Origin: an uncultured Prevotellamassilia sp.
GTDB taxonomy: Bacteria; Bacteroidota; Bacteroidia; Bacteroidales; Bacteroidaceae
Length of the DNA: 64,000 nt
Reading direction: 5' to 3'
Assembly: GCA_934255485.1 (NCBI GenBank)
Contig: CAKQOG010000006.1
Location: 1 to 64,000, forward strand
A program made the translations under genes and the position numbers. Under the pieces are notes generated by a model that worked only from the letters and a program-made list of their open reading frames with translations, did not search any database and was not told the DNA's origin. Each line of letters opens with the position of its first letter. The first letter of the stretch is position 1. Positions 42,200 to 51,063 of the stretch are shown piece by piece.

Positions 42200-43447
42200 A
42201 TGACTATTGAAACTTGCGACTTTAATGGCAAGAAGGTGATTGTCCGTGTGGACTTTAATGTACCTCTTGATGAAAATGGTAAAATAACAGATGATACCCG
42301 TATTCGCGGTGCTCTTCCTACTCTTAAGAAAGTGCTTGCTGATGGTGGTGCACTTATCATCATGAGCCACATGGGTAAGCCTAAAGGCAAAGTTAATCCT
42401 AAACTCTCTCTTGGTCAGATTGTAGATGCAGTTAGCGATAAACTTGGTGTAAAGGTTCAATTTGCTCCTGATTGCGCAAAGGCAAGTGAGGCAGCAGCAG
42501 CTCTTAAGCCAGGTGAAGTTCTTTTGCTTGAAAACCTCCGTTTCTATCCTGAAGAAGAAGGTAAACCCGTAGGTATTGACAAGGCTGATCCTAAATACGA
42601 TGAGGCTAAGAAAGAAATGAAGGCGCGTCAAAAAGAATTTGCTAAGACACTTGCTTCGTATGCTGACATTTACATCAACGATGCATTTGGTACTGCACAC
42701 CGCAAGCACGCTTCAACAGCTGTTATTGCTGACTACTTTGATGCAGACCACAAGATGCTTGGCTACTTGATGGAGAAAGAGGTTCAAGCTGTAGACAACG
42801 TATTGAGCAACATTAAGCACCCATTCACTGCTATCATGGGTGGCTCTAAGGTTTCTACTAAGATTGGTATCATCGAAAACCTTTTGAGCAAGGTAGACAA
42901 CCTTATTCTTTGCGGTGGTATGACCTACACATTTGCTAAGGCACAAGGTGGTCATATCGGTAAGTCTATCTGCGAAGATGACAAACTTGACGTCGCACTT
43001 GATGTAATCAAGAAGGCTAAAGAGAACGGTGTAAACTTGGTTCTTGGTACTGACTGCATTGCAGGTGATGACTTCTCTAACGACTGCAACACACAAGTAT
43101 GCCCTGCAAACGCAATCCCCGAAGGTTGGGAAGGTTTGGATGCTGGTCCTGAAACTCGCAAGGCTTTTGCTGCTGCTATCGAAGATGCAAAGACTATTCT
43201 TTGGAATGGTCCTGCTGGTGTATTTGAATTCGATAACTTTGCTGGTGGCTCTAAGGCTATTGCTGAAGCTATTGCTAAGGCAACTACAAATGGTGCATTC
43301 TCACTCATTGGTGGTGGCGACTCTGTAGCTTGCATCAACAAGTTTGGTATGGCAGATAAAGTATCTTACATCTCAACAGGTGGTGGTGCTTTGCTCGAAG
43401 CTATCGAAGGCAAAGTTCTCCCCGGCATTGCTGCAATCAAAGGCTAA
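42200..43447 (+). CDS. pgk: Phosphoglycerate kinase
   Basis: Pgk moves phosphate between 1,3-bisphosphoglycerate and ADP in glycolysis. The 415-residue monomer has the N-terminal substrate domain (VIVRVDFNVPLDENGKITDD, then SHMGKPKGK and LLENLRFYPEEEG) and the C-terminal nucleotide domain with MGGSKVSTKIGIIENLL, ILWNGPAGVFEFDNF and the glycine-rich FSLIGGGDSVACI and STGGGALLE. All landmark residues are present. Codon use is strongly biased, as expected for a highly expressed gene. It has its own promoter and terminator. Confidence 0.98.
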   Translation: MTIETCDFNGKKVIVRVDFNVPLDENGKITDDTRIRGALPTLKKVLADGGALIIMSHMGKPKGKVNPKLSLGQIVDAVSDKLGVKVQFAPDCAKASEAAAALKPGEVLLLENLRFYPEEEGKPVGIDKADPKYDEAKKEMKARQKEFAKTLASYADIYINDAFGTAHRKHASTAVIADYFDADHKMLGYLMEKEVQAVDNVLSNIKHPFTAIMGGSKVSTKIGIIENLLSKVDNLILCGGMTYTFAKAQGGHIGKSICEDDKLDVALDVIKKAKENGVNLVLGTDCIAGDDFSNDCNTQVCPANAIPEGWEGLDAGPETRKAFAAAIEDAKTILWNGPAGVFEFDNFAGGSKAIAEAIAKATTNGAFSLIGGGDSVACINKFGMADKVSYISTGGGALLEAIEGKVLPGIAAIKG

Positions 43448-43531
43448 AATAATTTTTTATTTTTAGTATTTTAAATGTTCTATTAAGTTCGTAATGCTTA
43501 CGTTAGAACATTGATGATATACCAATAAGCA

Positions 43532-43598
43532 AAAGAGTTTAGAGGTTTAAAAGAGACATTTAATGTTCTTCTAAACTTCTAAACTCTTTACTTTTTTA
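43532..43598 (+). terminator. Terminator of pgk
   Basis: Eighteen-base arms, AAAGAGTTTAGAGGTTTA with TAAACTTCTAAACTCTTT, pair with one G-U wobble on the plus strand, and the tail is ACTTTTTTAG. The next gene starts 15 bases later. Confidence 0.8.
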
Positions 43599-43612
43599 GT
43601 AACAGACGGTTA

Positions 43613-44455
43613 ATGAAAATATATTCTTTTGCAACGCTCTTTACTTTGTGCTTTTTATTACTTATATCTCTAACTTCTTGCAAGAAAGAGAAGAACGAAC
43701 AACCTATTAATTTTGGTACAGAGCGATACGATTCTGCAGCACTTCACGTAGCCTTAGTACCCAACCGCGACTGCTTACCCATTTACTATGCAGAGCGAAC
43801 AGGCATTTATGACTCATTAGGACTAAAGTTGCAAATAGCATCCTATGGCTCACAAATGGATTGTGACACAACGCTCATGGGTAACATTGCAGATGGAGGA
43901 TGGTGTGACAAAATACGAAAAGGAAAATATGGCAAACGCATGTCTCATCTTGAGACGATGTGGGAAGGTACACAAAGGTGGGAAATCTTTACGAGCACAG
44001 CTCTGCGCATTCGCAAGGTTTCATCTCTTGTGGGACACACCATTGGCATAGCTCGAAGTTCTGCAGAAAACGAGTATTTACATCTCATATTAAAAGCCGA
44101 AAAGGTTAATGCCGACAACATATATTATCCGCAAATCAATAATCTAAAAATGCGTGCTCAAATGCTTACTGGCGACCAAATAGACGCTGCTGTTATCACG
44201 TGGCCATATACGTCTTTTGCTCGTTCTGAGGGGCATCACTGCATTGCAGCCCAACGTTTTGCAGATAAACATGAATGTTTTGTGATAAGCAACAAACATT
44301 TGACAGATGAACGCAAAAAACAATGGAAACTATTTGAGAAAGGAAGGCGCATGGCACTCGACTCTATACGAATTAAAGGTCCCTCAGCCTACTCTATCAT
44401 CTTACAAAAAGACTACGGACTACCCAAAGAAGTGGCAGATACCATTAGGTTTTAG
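43613..44455 (+). CDS. Periplasmic substrate-binding lipoprotein, NMT1/SsuA-like
   Basis: A 280-residue lipoprotein. The signal peptide ends in LTSCKK, with the lipidated cysteine at about residue 23. The mature part resembles periplasmic binding proteins of the NMT1/THI5-SsuA class (LHVALVPNRDCLPIYYAERTGIYDSLGL, then VGHTIGIARSSAENEYLHLI and DAAVITWPYTSFAR). These bind pyrimidine, sulfonate or similar ligands for ABC import, but no permease or ATPase gene is next to it, so the ligand and even a transport role are unproven. It follows the pgk terminator closely. Confidence 0.78.
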   Translation: MKIYSFATLFTLCFLLLISLTSCKKEKNEQPINFGTERYDSAALHVALVPNRDCLPIYYAERTGIYDSLGLKLQIASYGSQMDCDTTLMGNIADGGWCDKIRKGKYGKRMSHLETMWEGTQRWEIFTSTALRIRKVSSLVGHTIGIARSSAENEYLHLILKAEKVNADNIYYPQINNLKMRAQMLTGDQIDAAVITWPYTSFARSEGHHCIAAQRFADKHECFVISNKHLTDERKKQWKLFEKGRRMALDSIRIKGPSAYSIILQKDYGLPKEVADTIRF

Positions 44456-44549
44456 TACACCATGTTCAAATTGAACATTGAGTCCCCCTTTGTTTGGAAG
44501 TAGTATATTGTAATATCGTTAATACTCAATAGAGTAACACCACTTACTT

Positions 44550-46649
44550 ATGGAAAATCAAACATATAAATATCTCTATAAGGATGTTATAAAAGCTCTT
44601 AAGGAGAACCATCTACTACAGGCTTTGCTGTCACTTCAAGGCATGGCAGCTACTATTAAATCATGGATTGCAAAAGATGAAATCGACAATATTATAGACT
44701 CTTACCATATATTGTTGTCTTATTTTGCCAATGGTACTAACGATCCTGAACGCATTAAACTCTACAAAAAGTTCTATTGTCGCGCGTATGAGTTAGCAGA
44801 AATATTGCTACGTGAGGGAGATATAAATGACGAATCATCTTACTACTCAACTACCCTTAAAACGTTGCGTAGCATAAAAAGTAATCAATTTCTTCTCAGC
44901 GAAATTCTTATGCCAGCAACACCACTTCGCGACATATTTGATGCTATTTGGACATCGGGTGCTTGGACTATTGACGATTTAAATGCAATATACAACTACA
45001 TGACGGATAGCGAAGTTTGTGATGAAGCCAAATGCTTGGTGCTGAGTGCTACAACACTTTCTGCTACTCGCTACTATGATATAGCTAAGGTTAAACTGCT
45101 ACTTGACCAGGTTCTTCAAGACAATATAAAACTCAGAGTGCGTGCCATTACAGGATTGGTTTTTGTTACAACTCGTTACCCAGAACGCATGGAACTCTAT
45201 CCACAAGCTGAAGCTCAACTTAACTTAACTATTGACAACAAGGATTTTGAAACTGACTTTTCAACTCTTCAGTTGCAATTGTTTGTTAGTTTAGAAACTA
45301 AACGATTTGAACGTAAGCTTGAAGATAAAATCATTCCACAAATGATGAAACACATTGATACTTTGCGTATAGATTCGTCATTGGGCATGGATAATCACGA
45401 CAAGCTTACAGATAAAGACTTTAACCCTGAATGGCGTGAACAACTATTTTCACCCGAAATGGAAAAATTTGTTCAAGAATATACAAACCTACAACTTAGC
45501 GGCGCAGATGTATATATGAGTTCATTTAAAATGCTAAAGAACCGTTTTCCTTTCTTTAATATTCCATCAAATTGGTTCTATCCGTTTACATACAATCACC
45601 CCGATATACCGCAAGAACACAAAGACAATAAGATACTGAAAGCTTTGCTATCAAACGTTGCGTTGTGCGACTCAGACAAATATTCAATGTGCTTAATGTT
45701 CAGTCAGTCGGGCATATCATCTAAGTTGATGGCAAATGACAAGTTAGAAAGCATCATCCCCGACCAAATGCCTACCAACGCCGTTCCTAAGAGTGATAAA
45801 GAGATTTTTGCAGAGGAGATGCGATCGTACATTCAATGTTTTTATCGCTTTAGCAACTTGTTTGCGCACCGCGAAGCATTTGTCAATCCTTTCAAAGAAA
45901 ATCTGTTTTTGTTTGACTATAAAGAGTTTGAGAGTTTACTTAAAAACAAAGCAAACATTCTCAACATGGCCAACAAGCTATTTAAGACCAAAGTTTACGA
46001 CATTGCACAAAAGTTCTTTGCTATCATAGCACAAAATGAGCAAAATAGCGATATATACCAAAAGCTTGGCTATTGCTATGAAATATTCGACGACCTTGAC
46101 AATGCATACAATTGCTACGACAAAGCCAACATTCTATCACCCCATATTGTATGGAACTTGCAACGGTTGGCTACATGTGCTTGCCGTCTCGAACGCTATG
46201 ACAAAGCGTTGCAATGCTATAATGAATTGGCCGAAACCAAAACCGAAGATTACAACATCGCCCTGCGACAAGCTGAATGTCTCATTCATCTTAAAAGATA
46301 CGACGAAGCCTTTCAGTTTTTGTTTAAAGCCAACTATCTATCATCTGAATCGCGTAATTCTGAACGTGCTTTAGCTTGGTGTTCGTTATTGACTAAGAAA
46401 TATGAGCAAGCCGAAAAATATTATCTTCGCATTCTTGCTTCACACCCTACACCAACTGATTATCTGAATGCAGGGCACGCTGCATGGCTATTAGGTGACT
46501 ACGGCAAAGCCGTAAGTAGATATAAGAAATGTTTGCCTAAGGACAATCCATCTAACTTTTTAAATACAGACATACCAATGCTAAAAGAGGCTGGACTTAA
46601 CAACGACGACATTGCACTTATGACCGATGCTGTGTTATCAAGTCTATAG
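44550..46649 (+). CDS. Large TPR-containing cytoplasmic protein
   Basis: A 699-residue protein without a signal peptide or membrane segment. The first 450 residues are helical and not clearly assigned (starting MENQTYKYLYKDVIKALKEN). The C-terminal third has TPR-like repeats: AQKFFAIIAQNEQNSDIYQK, DNAYNCYDKANILSPHIVWN, YDKALQCYNELAETKTEDYN, and EQAEKYYLRILASHPTPTDY. I do not know a function. The gene lies between the binding lipoprotein and a secreted hydrolase, 37 bases before the latter, so they may share a transcript. Confidence 0.83.
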   Translation: MENQTYKYLYKDVIKALKENHLLQALLSLQGMAATIKSWIAKDEIDNIIDSYHILLSYFANGTNDPERIKLYKKFYCRAYELAEILLREGDINDESSYYSTTLKTLRSIKSNQFLLSEILMPATPLRDIFDAIWTSGAWTIDDLNAIYNYMTDSEVCDEAKCLVLSATTLSATRYYDIAKVKLLLDQVLQDNIKLRVRAITGLVFVTTRYPERMELYPQAEAQLNLTIDNKDFETDFSTLQLQLFVSLETKRFERKLEDKIIPQMMKHIDTLRIDSSLGMDNHDKLTDKDFNPEWREQLFSPEMEKFVQEYTNLQLSGADVYMSSFKMLKNRFPFFNIPSNWFYPFTYNHPDIPQEHKDNKILKALLSNVALCDSDKYSMCLMFSQSGISSKLMANDKLESIIPDQMPTNAVPKSDKEIFAEEMRSYIQCFYRFSNLFAHREAFVNPFKENLFLFDYKEFESLLKNKANILNMANKLFKTKVYDIAQKFFAIIAQNEQNSDIYQKLGYCYEIFDDLDNAYNCYDKANILSPHIVWNLQRLATCACRLERYDKALQCYNELAETKTEDYNIALRQAECLIHLKRYDEAFQFLFKANYLSSESRNSERALAWCSLLTKKYEQAEKYYLRILASHPTPTDYLNAGHAAWLLGDYGKAVSRYKKCLPKDNPSNFLNTDIPMLKEAGLNNDDIALMTDAVLSSL

Positions 46650-46665
46650 GTTTGTACTCTAAAAT

Positions 46666-46673
46666 TAATTTTG
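46666..46673 (+). promoter_or_regulatory. Possible -7 element of secreted hydrolase gene
   Basis: TAATTTTG fits TAnnTTTG 13 bases before the start codon, which would make the leader under 10 nt. There is no suitable -33 element, so the gene may be read from upstream instead. Confidence 0.35.
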
Positions 46674-46686
46674 TATTACATTAAAA

Positions 46687-48024
46687 ATGAAACGTATACG
46701 ACCCTTTGCATTTGCATTTTTTTCTGCTCTTTCCTTAAGTGGAATGGCACAAGATTGCAATAAAATAGCGGACTACTTTTTTAAACAAACCTTGCAAGGC
46801 AATCATCCGCAAGTATCTCTTGACAAACGCTTGTCTATCAAAAAAATAAGCGAAGCACAATCTATGGTATGGACCGCGTGGAAACAAGCCAACAAACAGT
46901 TGCAAGAACCACATCTTTTGCCTATTGACAGTATAGGTAAACAAAAAGGTGCATGGTTACTTCCCGATTCGCTTGAGCCTCATGCCACCATGCCATTCTA
47001 TTACGGAAGCAAAGGCAGCATGCCACAAAATGGCTACCCATTCTTTTTATACCTGCATGGTTCTGGGCCTAAACAATATGAATGGCAAACAGGATTAGCA
47101 TTGGCACAACGTTTTAAGGATGCGCCATCTGTATATTTCATTCCACAAATACCCAACGAAGGCGAATGGTACAGATGGTGGCAAAAAAGCAAGCAATTTG
47201 CATGGCAACGTCTACTTCGTCAATTAATGCTCAACGACTCTATTGATGTCAACAGACTCTACGTTTTTGGCATTTCCGAAGGGGGATATGGTTCGCAACG
47301 CTTGGCTTCGTTCTATGCCGACTATTGGGCTGCAGCAGGGCCTATGGCTGGTGGAGAGCCACTCAAGAACGCACCTACTGAAAACCTTGAAAACATAGGT
47401 TTTTCATTCAGAACAGGGGCCGACGACTATGGCTTTTATCGCAACAAACTTACGCAATACACCAAAGAGGCACTCGATAGTTTAGAGACACTTAATCCCA
47501 GTGGATTTCGACACAGAGTAGAGTTAATACCTAATCGTCAGCACTTTATAGACTACTCTCCCACCACCCCATGGCTATTGCTTTTTAAACGCAATGCCAC
47601 GCCCAAACATTTTATTTGGGAGGACTTTGAAATGGATGGTCTACACCGAAATGGCTTCTATAATATGCGTGTAGATAAGCGTCCTTGTGACTCTCTTCGC
47701 ACACGATACGAGGTGAATATCAACAATAATAATAGAATAGACATTGTTATTGAAAATGTTCATTACACTACAATTGAACGCGACCCCGTGTATGGTATTG
47801 AGCTAAAATTTAAGCGCACATATACCCCTGCGAGCAACGGCGAAATTACTTTATTCTTAAACAATGAGCTTGTTGATTTGTCGCGCCCCATATATATTAC
47901 CATTAATGGCAAACGTGCTTTCAATAGTGTAAACAAGCCCAATCTGAAGAGCATGATACATGCCGTTTCGACATTCTATGACCGCGAACGAATATTTCCG
48001 AGCGAAGTAAAATTAAAATACTAA
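46687..48024 (+). CDS. Secreted alpha/beta hydrolase, probable esterase
   Basis: A 445-residue protein with a signal peptide (MKRIRPFAFAFFSALSLSGMAQ). The hydrolase domain shows FFLYLHGSGPKQYEW (oxyanion region), the nucleophile elbow FGISEGGYGSQRL with serine in G-x-S-x-G, a following PMAGGEP, and a likely histidine in PNRQHFIDYS. The C-terminal 120 residues look like a beta-rich accessory domain (TRYEVNINNNNRIDIVIENV). The pattern resembles polyhydroxybutyrate-depolymerase-like and feruloyl-type esterases, but the substrate is not determined. A terminator follows immediately. Confidence 0.82.
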   Translation: MKRIRPFAFAFFSALSLSGMAQDCNKIADYFFKQTLQGNHPQVSLDKRLSIKKISEAQSMVWTAWKQANKQLQEPHLLPIDSIGKQKGAWLLPDSLEPHATMPFYYGSKGSMPQNGYPFFLYLHGSGPKQYEWQTGLALAQRFKDAPSVYFIPQIPNEGEWYRWWQKSKQFAWQRLLRQLMLNDSIDVNRLYVFGISEGGYGSQRLASFYADYWAAAGPMAGGEPLKNAPTENLENIGFSFRTGADDYGFYRNKLTQYTKEALDSLETLNPSGFRHRVELIPNRQHFIDYSPTTPWLLLFKRNATPKHFIWEDFEMDGLHRNGFYNMRVDKRPCDSLRTRYEVNINNNNRIDIVIENVHYTTIERDPVYGIELKFKRTYTPASNGEITLFLNNELVDLSRPIYITINGKRAFNSVNKPNLKSMIHAVSTFYDRERIFPSEVKLKY

Positions 48025-48042
48025 ACACACCTATCAACATAT

Positions 48043-48095
48043 AAGGGTGGTTCCGAAAAATCTCTATTTGAGTTTTCTGAGCCACCCTTTTATTG
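48043..48095 (+). terminator. Terminator of secreted hydrolase gene
   Basis: AAGGGTGGTTC pairs with GAGCCACCCTT, the U-G pair being valid only on the plus strand, and TTTTATTG follows. The arms and loop resemble the thrS terminator at 5881. Confidence 0.8.
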
Positions 48096-48155
48096 CGACC
48101 TTTTACAAGGCTTTTTAAAACTTAAAGCACCAATGAGCAACACTCATTTTTATAC

Positions 48156-48407
48156 TTACATTGCAAGGTCGAAGTAATGAACTGTGTCATCTTCTACCAT
48201 ATAGTTACCAATCCATAACTAAAACACTCAGCTAAGATGATAGGCTTCTATAACAACGTTTTCGACCTTAACAACTAAAGTCATTTCGGCTTTAGCCTCA
48301 AAATATGGTATATCTATGCGACTATCCATATTTGTACTATCAGTACCCAACATTTAATCGTAAGAGTTGCCTAAGTTGTCACGAAGACTTTGGTTACGCT
48401 CCTCCAT
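48156..48407 (-). pseudogene. Degraded small gene with three internal stops
   Basis: From an ATG at 48407 one continuous 84-codon frame runs to a stop at 48156, but codons 18, 60 and 63 are also stops. The pieces look coding: MEERNQSLRDNLGNSYD, then a 41-residue part with IPYFEAKAEMTLVVKVENVV, then IGNYMVEDDTVHYFDLAM. No shift of frame is needed, so the gene has decayed by point mutation only. I cannot name the family. A -7 element with leaderless geometry lies five bases upstream. The middle piece, from its own ATG at codon 19, could still be a 41-residue peptide. A chance frame is the alternative. Confidence 0.45.
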
Positions 48408-48412
48408 AATAA

Positions 48413-48420
48413 CAAAGTTA
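48413..48420 (-). promoter_or_regulatory. -7 element before the pseudogene
   Basis: TAACTTTG on the minus strand ends five bases before the pseudogene ATG, the same spacing as for the GH25 gene. The -33 region is poor. Confidence 0.4.
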
Positions 48421-48507
48421 CACATTTTTTACCCGTGTTGTTTTTTTTGAAAAACGAATTATATTGACTTCATAATTGGGTTAAAGTCATCTGATCACAC
48501 CTTTAAA

Positions 48508-48603
48508 GTTTGCTCACTCCGACCGCAATGAGCACTCACTCCGACCGCAATGAACACTCATCCCGACCGCAATGAGCATTCATTCCGACCGCAGTGAGCA
48601 AAC
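48508..48603. repeat. Four-unit 22-bp palindromic tandem array (array 3)
   Basis: Four direct repeats of 22 bp start at 48510, 48532, 48554 and 48576, each holding the core CCGACCGCA-A/G-TGA. Each unit has TCA(C/T)T on the left facing ATGA or GTGA on the right. The outermost arms GTTTGCTCACT and AGTGAGCAAAC are perfect 11-base reverse complements. It has the same layout as arrays 1 and 2 with unrelated sequence. It lies in the 1-kb gap before purF, which also contains the pseudogene and the long hairpin element. Confidence 0.88.
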
Positions 48604-48705
48604 AATCATTCTGTTATAACAAAACTATTGCCCTTTTCTATCAAAACAATATGGCCTTTCTGAGCAACGTTTCACCCTATTGCATTACGCTTAGACACTC
48701 CTATT

Positions 48706-48894
48706 CTTAAGTAGGTGTTTTAATTTAATTGATATGGTTTTGTGCAATGCTTTGTTCTGAAGCATAGGCTGAAGAGGGAGTGTAGCGGGCTACGTGACCG
48801 ATGATACCTATGCTTATGGGCAAAAGAGTGTGCTAAGACATATCAATAAATACAGAGCATGATTATATAAATTAATTTTGAATACCTACTTCAG
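48706..48894. mobile_element. Long hairpin, MITE-like or structured RNA element
   Basis: About 185 bases whose halves pair imperfectly from end to end: outer arms AAGTAGGT/ACCTACTT with AATT-rich extensions, then TGATATG/CATATCA, AAGCATAGG/CCTATGCTT, and a small GTAGC/GCTAC hairpin at the tip. No frame or consensus promoter is present on either strand. The shape recalls both a MITE and 6S RNA. The lack of a promoter favours a mobile-element relic. Confidence 0.42.
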
Positions 48895-49034
48895 TATAAA
48901 AAACATAATTGCTCATTACATATAAAGGGACACTTTACATATTAAAAAGCCAACAAGATGTAGCTTTTTTGCTTGTCAATACTTTTTGTTAGCATTATAA
49001 AGTAGAAAAACATAATAAGGTAGTATTTTTTTAG

Positions 49035-49042
49035 TATCTTTG
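49035..49042 (+). promoter_or_regulatory. Probable -7 element of purF-carA-carB
   Basis: TATCTTTG followed by C fits TAnnTTTG, 25 bases before the start codon. The expected -33 TTTG is missing, which may point to activator-dependent or weak initiation. No PurR-like palindrome was recognised. Confidence 0.5.
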
Positions 49043-49067
49043 CTCACAAAAACCAAAGATATAACGA

Positions 49068-50957
49068 ATGGAACCTTTGAAACATGAATGCGGTGTGGCA
49101 ATGGTAAGATTGCTAAAGCCACTCAGCTATTATGAAAAGAAATACGGCACGTGGATGTATGGCCTAAATAAGCTATACTTGTTGATGGAAAAGCAGCACA
49201 ATCGTGGTCAAGAGGGGGCAGGACTTGCTTGTGTTAAGATGCAAGCTGCTCCTGGTGAGGAATTTATGTTTCGCCAACGCGGACTTGGAGGCGGTGCCAT
49301 CCAAGAAATTTTTGGTAACGTACATAAGGAATTGAGCAATTACTCTAACGAGCAATTACACAATGCGGACTTTGCGGCCCGCTATGTGCCATTTGCTGGT
49401 GAAATTTATATGGGCCACCTCCGGTATTCAACTACTGGCAAGAGTGGCCTTTCGTATGTTCACCCATTTTTGCGTCGAAACAATTGGCGTGCAAAGAACC
49501 TTTGCATCTGTGCCAATTTTAACATGACCAACGTTATGGAGATTTTCGACGAAATTGCGGTAAAAGGCCAACATCCTCGCATGGTTTCAGACACCTACAT
49601 TTTGCTCGAACAACTTGGGCATCGTCTTGATCGTGAGAGTGAACGTTGTTTTAACGAAGCTAAAAAGCTTGGACTCGAAAACACCGACATCACCAAATAC
49701 ATAGAGGACCATATTAACCTCTGCAATGTGCTTAAACAGTCGGCTCCTATATGGGATGGCGGTTACGTGCTCTGTGGAGTTACAGGTTCGGGCGAAACGT
49801 TTACGATGCGCGACCCATGGGGCATACGTCCTGCCTTTTGGTACAAAGACGAAGAGGTGATGATTGTTGCCTCTGAACGCCCAGTAATACAAACTGCACT
49901 TGACCTCGAAGCCAACGATATACACGAGCTATTGCCAGGACAAGGAATCTTTGTGAACAATAAGGGCGAAATGCGCACCGAACAAGTGCTTGCACCCAAA
50001 AACTACGCTGCTTGCTCTTTTGAAAGGGTTTACTTTAGCCGCGGTTCAGACATTGATATATATCATGAACGCAAAGAATTGGGACGCACACTCGTAGAAC
50101 CAATACTAAAAGCGGTGAATGGTGAGATAGACAACACCGTGCTAAGCTACATCCCCAACACTGCTGAAGCTGCATACTATGGCATGCTGCAAGGTTTTAA
50201 TGAATACCTAAACCAGCAGAAAATAGAAGAAATTGAGAAGCTTGGTAACAACATTACCCACGAGAAATTACAGCAAATTCTCTCACGCCGCATTCGCTCT
50301 GAAAAGGTGGCATGGAAGGATATAAAGATGCGTACTTTTATTGCCGAAGGCAACTCACGAAACGACCTTGCTGCCCACGTTTACGACATTACCTATGGTT
50401 CTGTTCGTCCCAACATAGATAATTTGGTGGTGATAGACGACAGCATCGTACGTGGTACAACATTGCGCGAAAGCATTATTCGTATTATGGACCGCTTACA
50501 CCCACGACGCATAGTTGTGGTAAGCTCTTCACCTCAAGTGCGTTTCCCCGACTACTATGGCATCGACATGGCACGCATGGAAGAATTTATTGCTTTCCGC
50601 GCTGCAATAGCTCTGCACAAAGACCACGGTATAGAAAATAGATTGGAAGATATATACAAACGCTGTAAGGCACAAGAGAACTTGCCCAAAGAACAAGTGG
50701 TGAACTATGTAAGCGATGTATACACCCCCTTTACTCCTGAAGAAATATCCGAAAAGATGGCAGAAATGCTGCGTCCTGATGGTGTAAAGACCGAAATTCA
50801 CATTGTATACCAAAGTCTTGAAGGATTGCACAAAGCATGTCCACATAGCCCAGGCGATTGGTATTTCTCAGGAAACTACCCTACTCCAGGCGGAAACAAA
50901 CGCGTAAACGAAGCCTACATTAACTATTTTGAACATGTACATAACTTGTTAAAATAG
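49068..50957 (+). CDS. purF: Amidophosphoribosyltransferase, long Bacteroidetes form
   Basis: The enzyme uses glutamine to turn PRPP into phosphoribosylamine, the first committed purine step. The N-terminal glutaminase has its nucleophile at C8 (HECGVAMV), implying removal of a short propeptide, then EKQHNRGQEGAGLACV. The PRTase domain has the PRPP loop LVVIDDSIVRGTTLRESI and SSSPQVRFPDYYGIDMA. At 629 residues it is over 100 longer than typical PurF, because of insertions such as residues 45-100 and the region around EKLGNNITHEKLQQIL. It heads a likely operon with carA and carB. A second, shorter purF elsewhere in the genome cannot be excluded. Confidence 0.88.
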   Translation: MEPLKHECGVAMVRLLKPLSYYEKKYGTWMYGLNKLYLLMEKQHNRGQEGAGLACVKMQAAPGEEFMFRQRGLGGGAIQEIFGNVHKELSNYSNEQLHNADFAARYVPFAGEIYMGHLRYSTTGKSGLSYVHPFLRRNNWRAKNLCICANFNMTNVMEIFDEIAVKGQHPRMVSDTYILLEQLGHRLDRESERCFNEAKKLGLENTDITKYIEDHINLCNVLKQSAPIWDGGYVLCGVTGSGETFTMRDPWGIRPAFWYKDEEVMIVASERPVIQTALDLEANDIHELLPGQGIFVNNKGEMRTEQVLAPKNYAACSFERVYFSRGSDIDIYHERKELGRTLVEPILKAVNGEIDNTVLSYIPNTAEAAYYGMLQGFNEYLNQQKIEEIEKLGNNITHEKLQQILSRRIRSEKVAWKDIKMRTFIAEGNSRNDLAAHVYDITYGSVRPNIDNLVVIDDSIVRGTTLRESIIRIMDRLHPRRIVVVSSSPQVRFPDYYGIDMARMEEFIAFRAAIALHKDHGIENRLEDIYKRCKAQENLPKEQVVNYVSDVYTPFTPEEISEKMAEMLRPDGVKTEIHIVYQSLEGLHKACPHSPGDWYFSGNYPTPGGNKRVNEAYINYFEHVHNLLK

Positions 50958-51063
50958 ATAGTAACGCGCAACATATAGCATCACAACAAGATGCATCTCT
51001 ATAGATCTCTCAAAAACAGAGACAATAACTAACATCAGACAAATTACTCATCAACTCTAAAAT

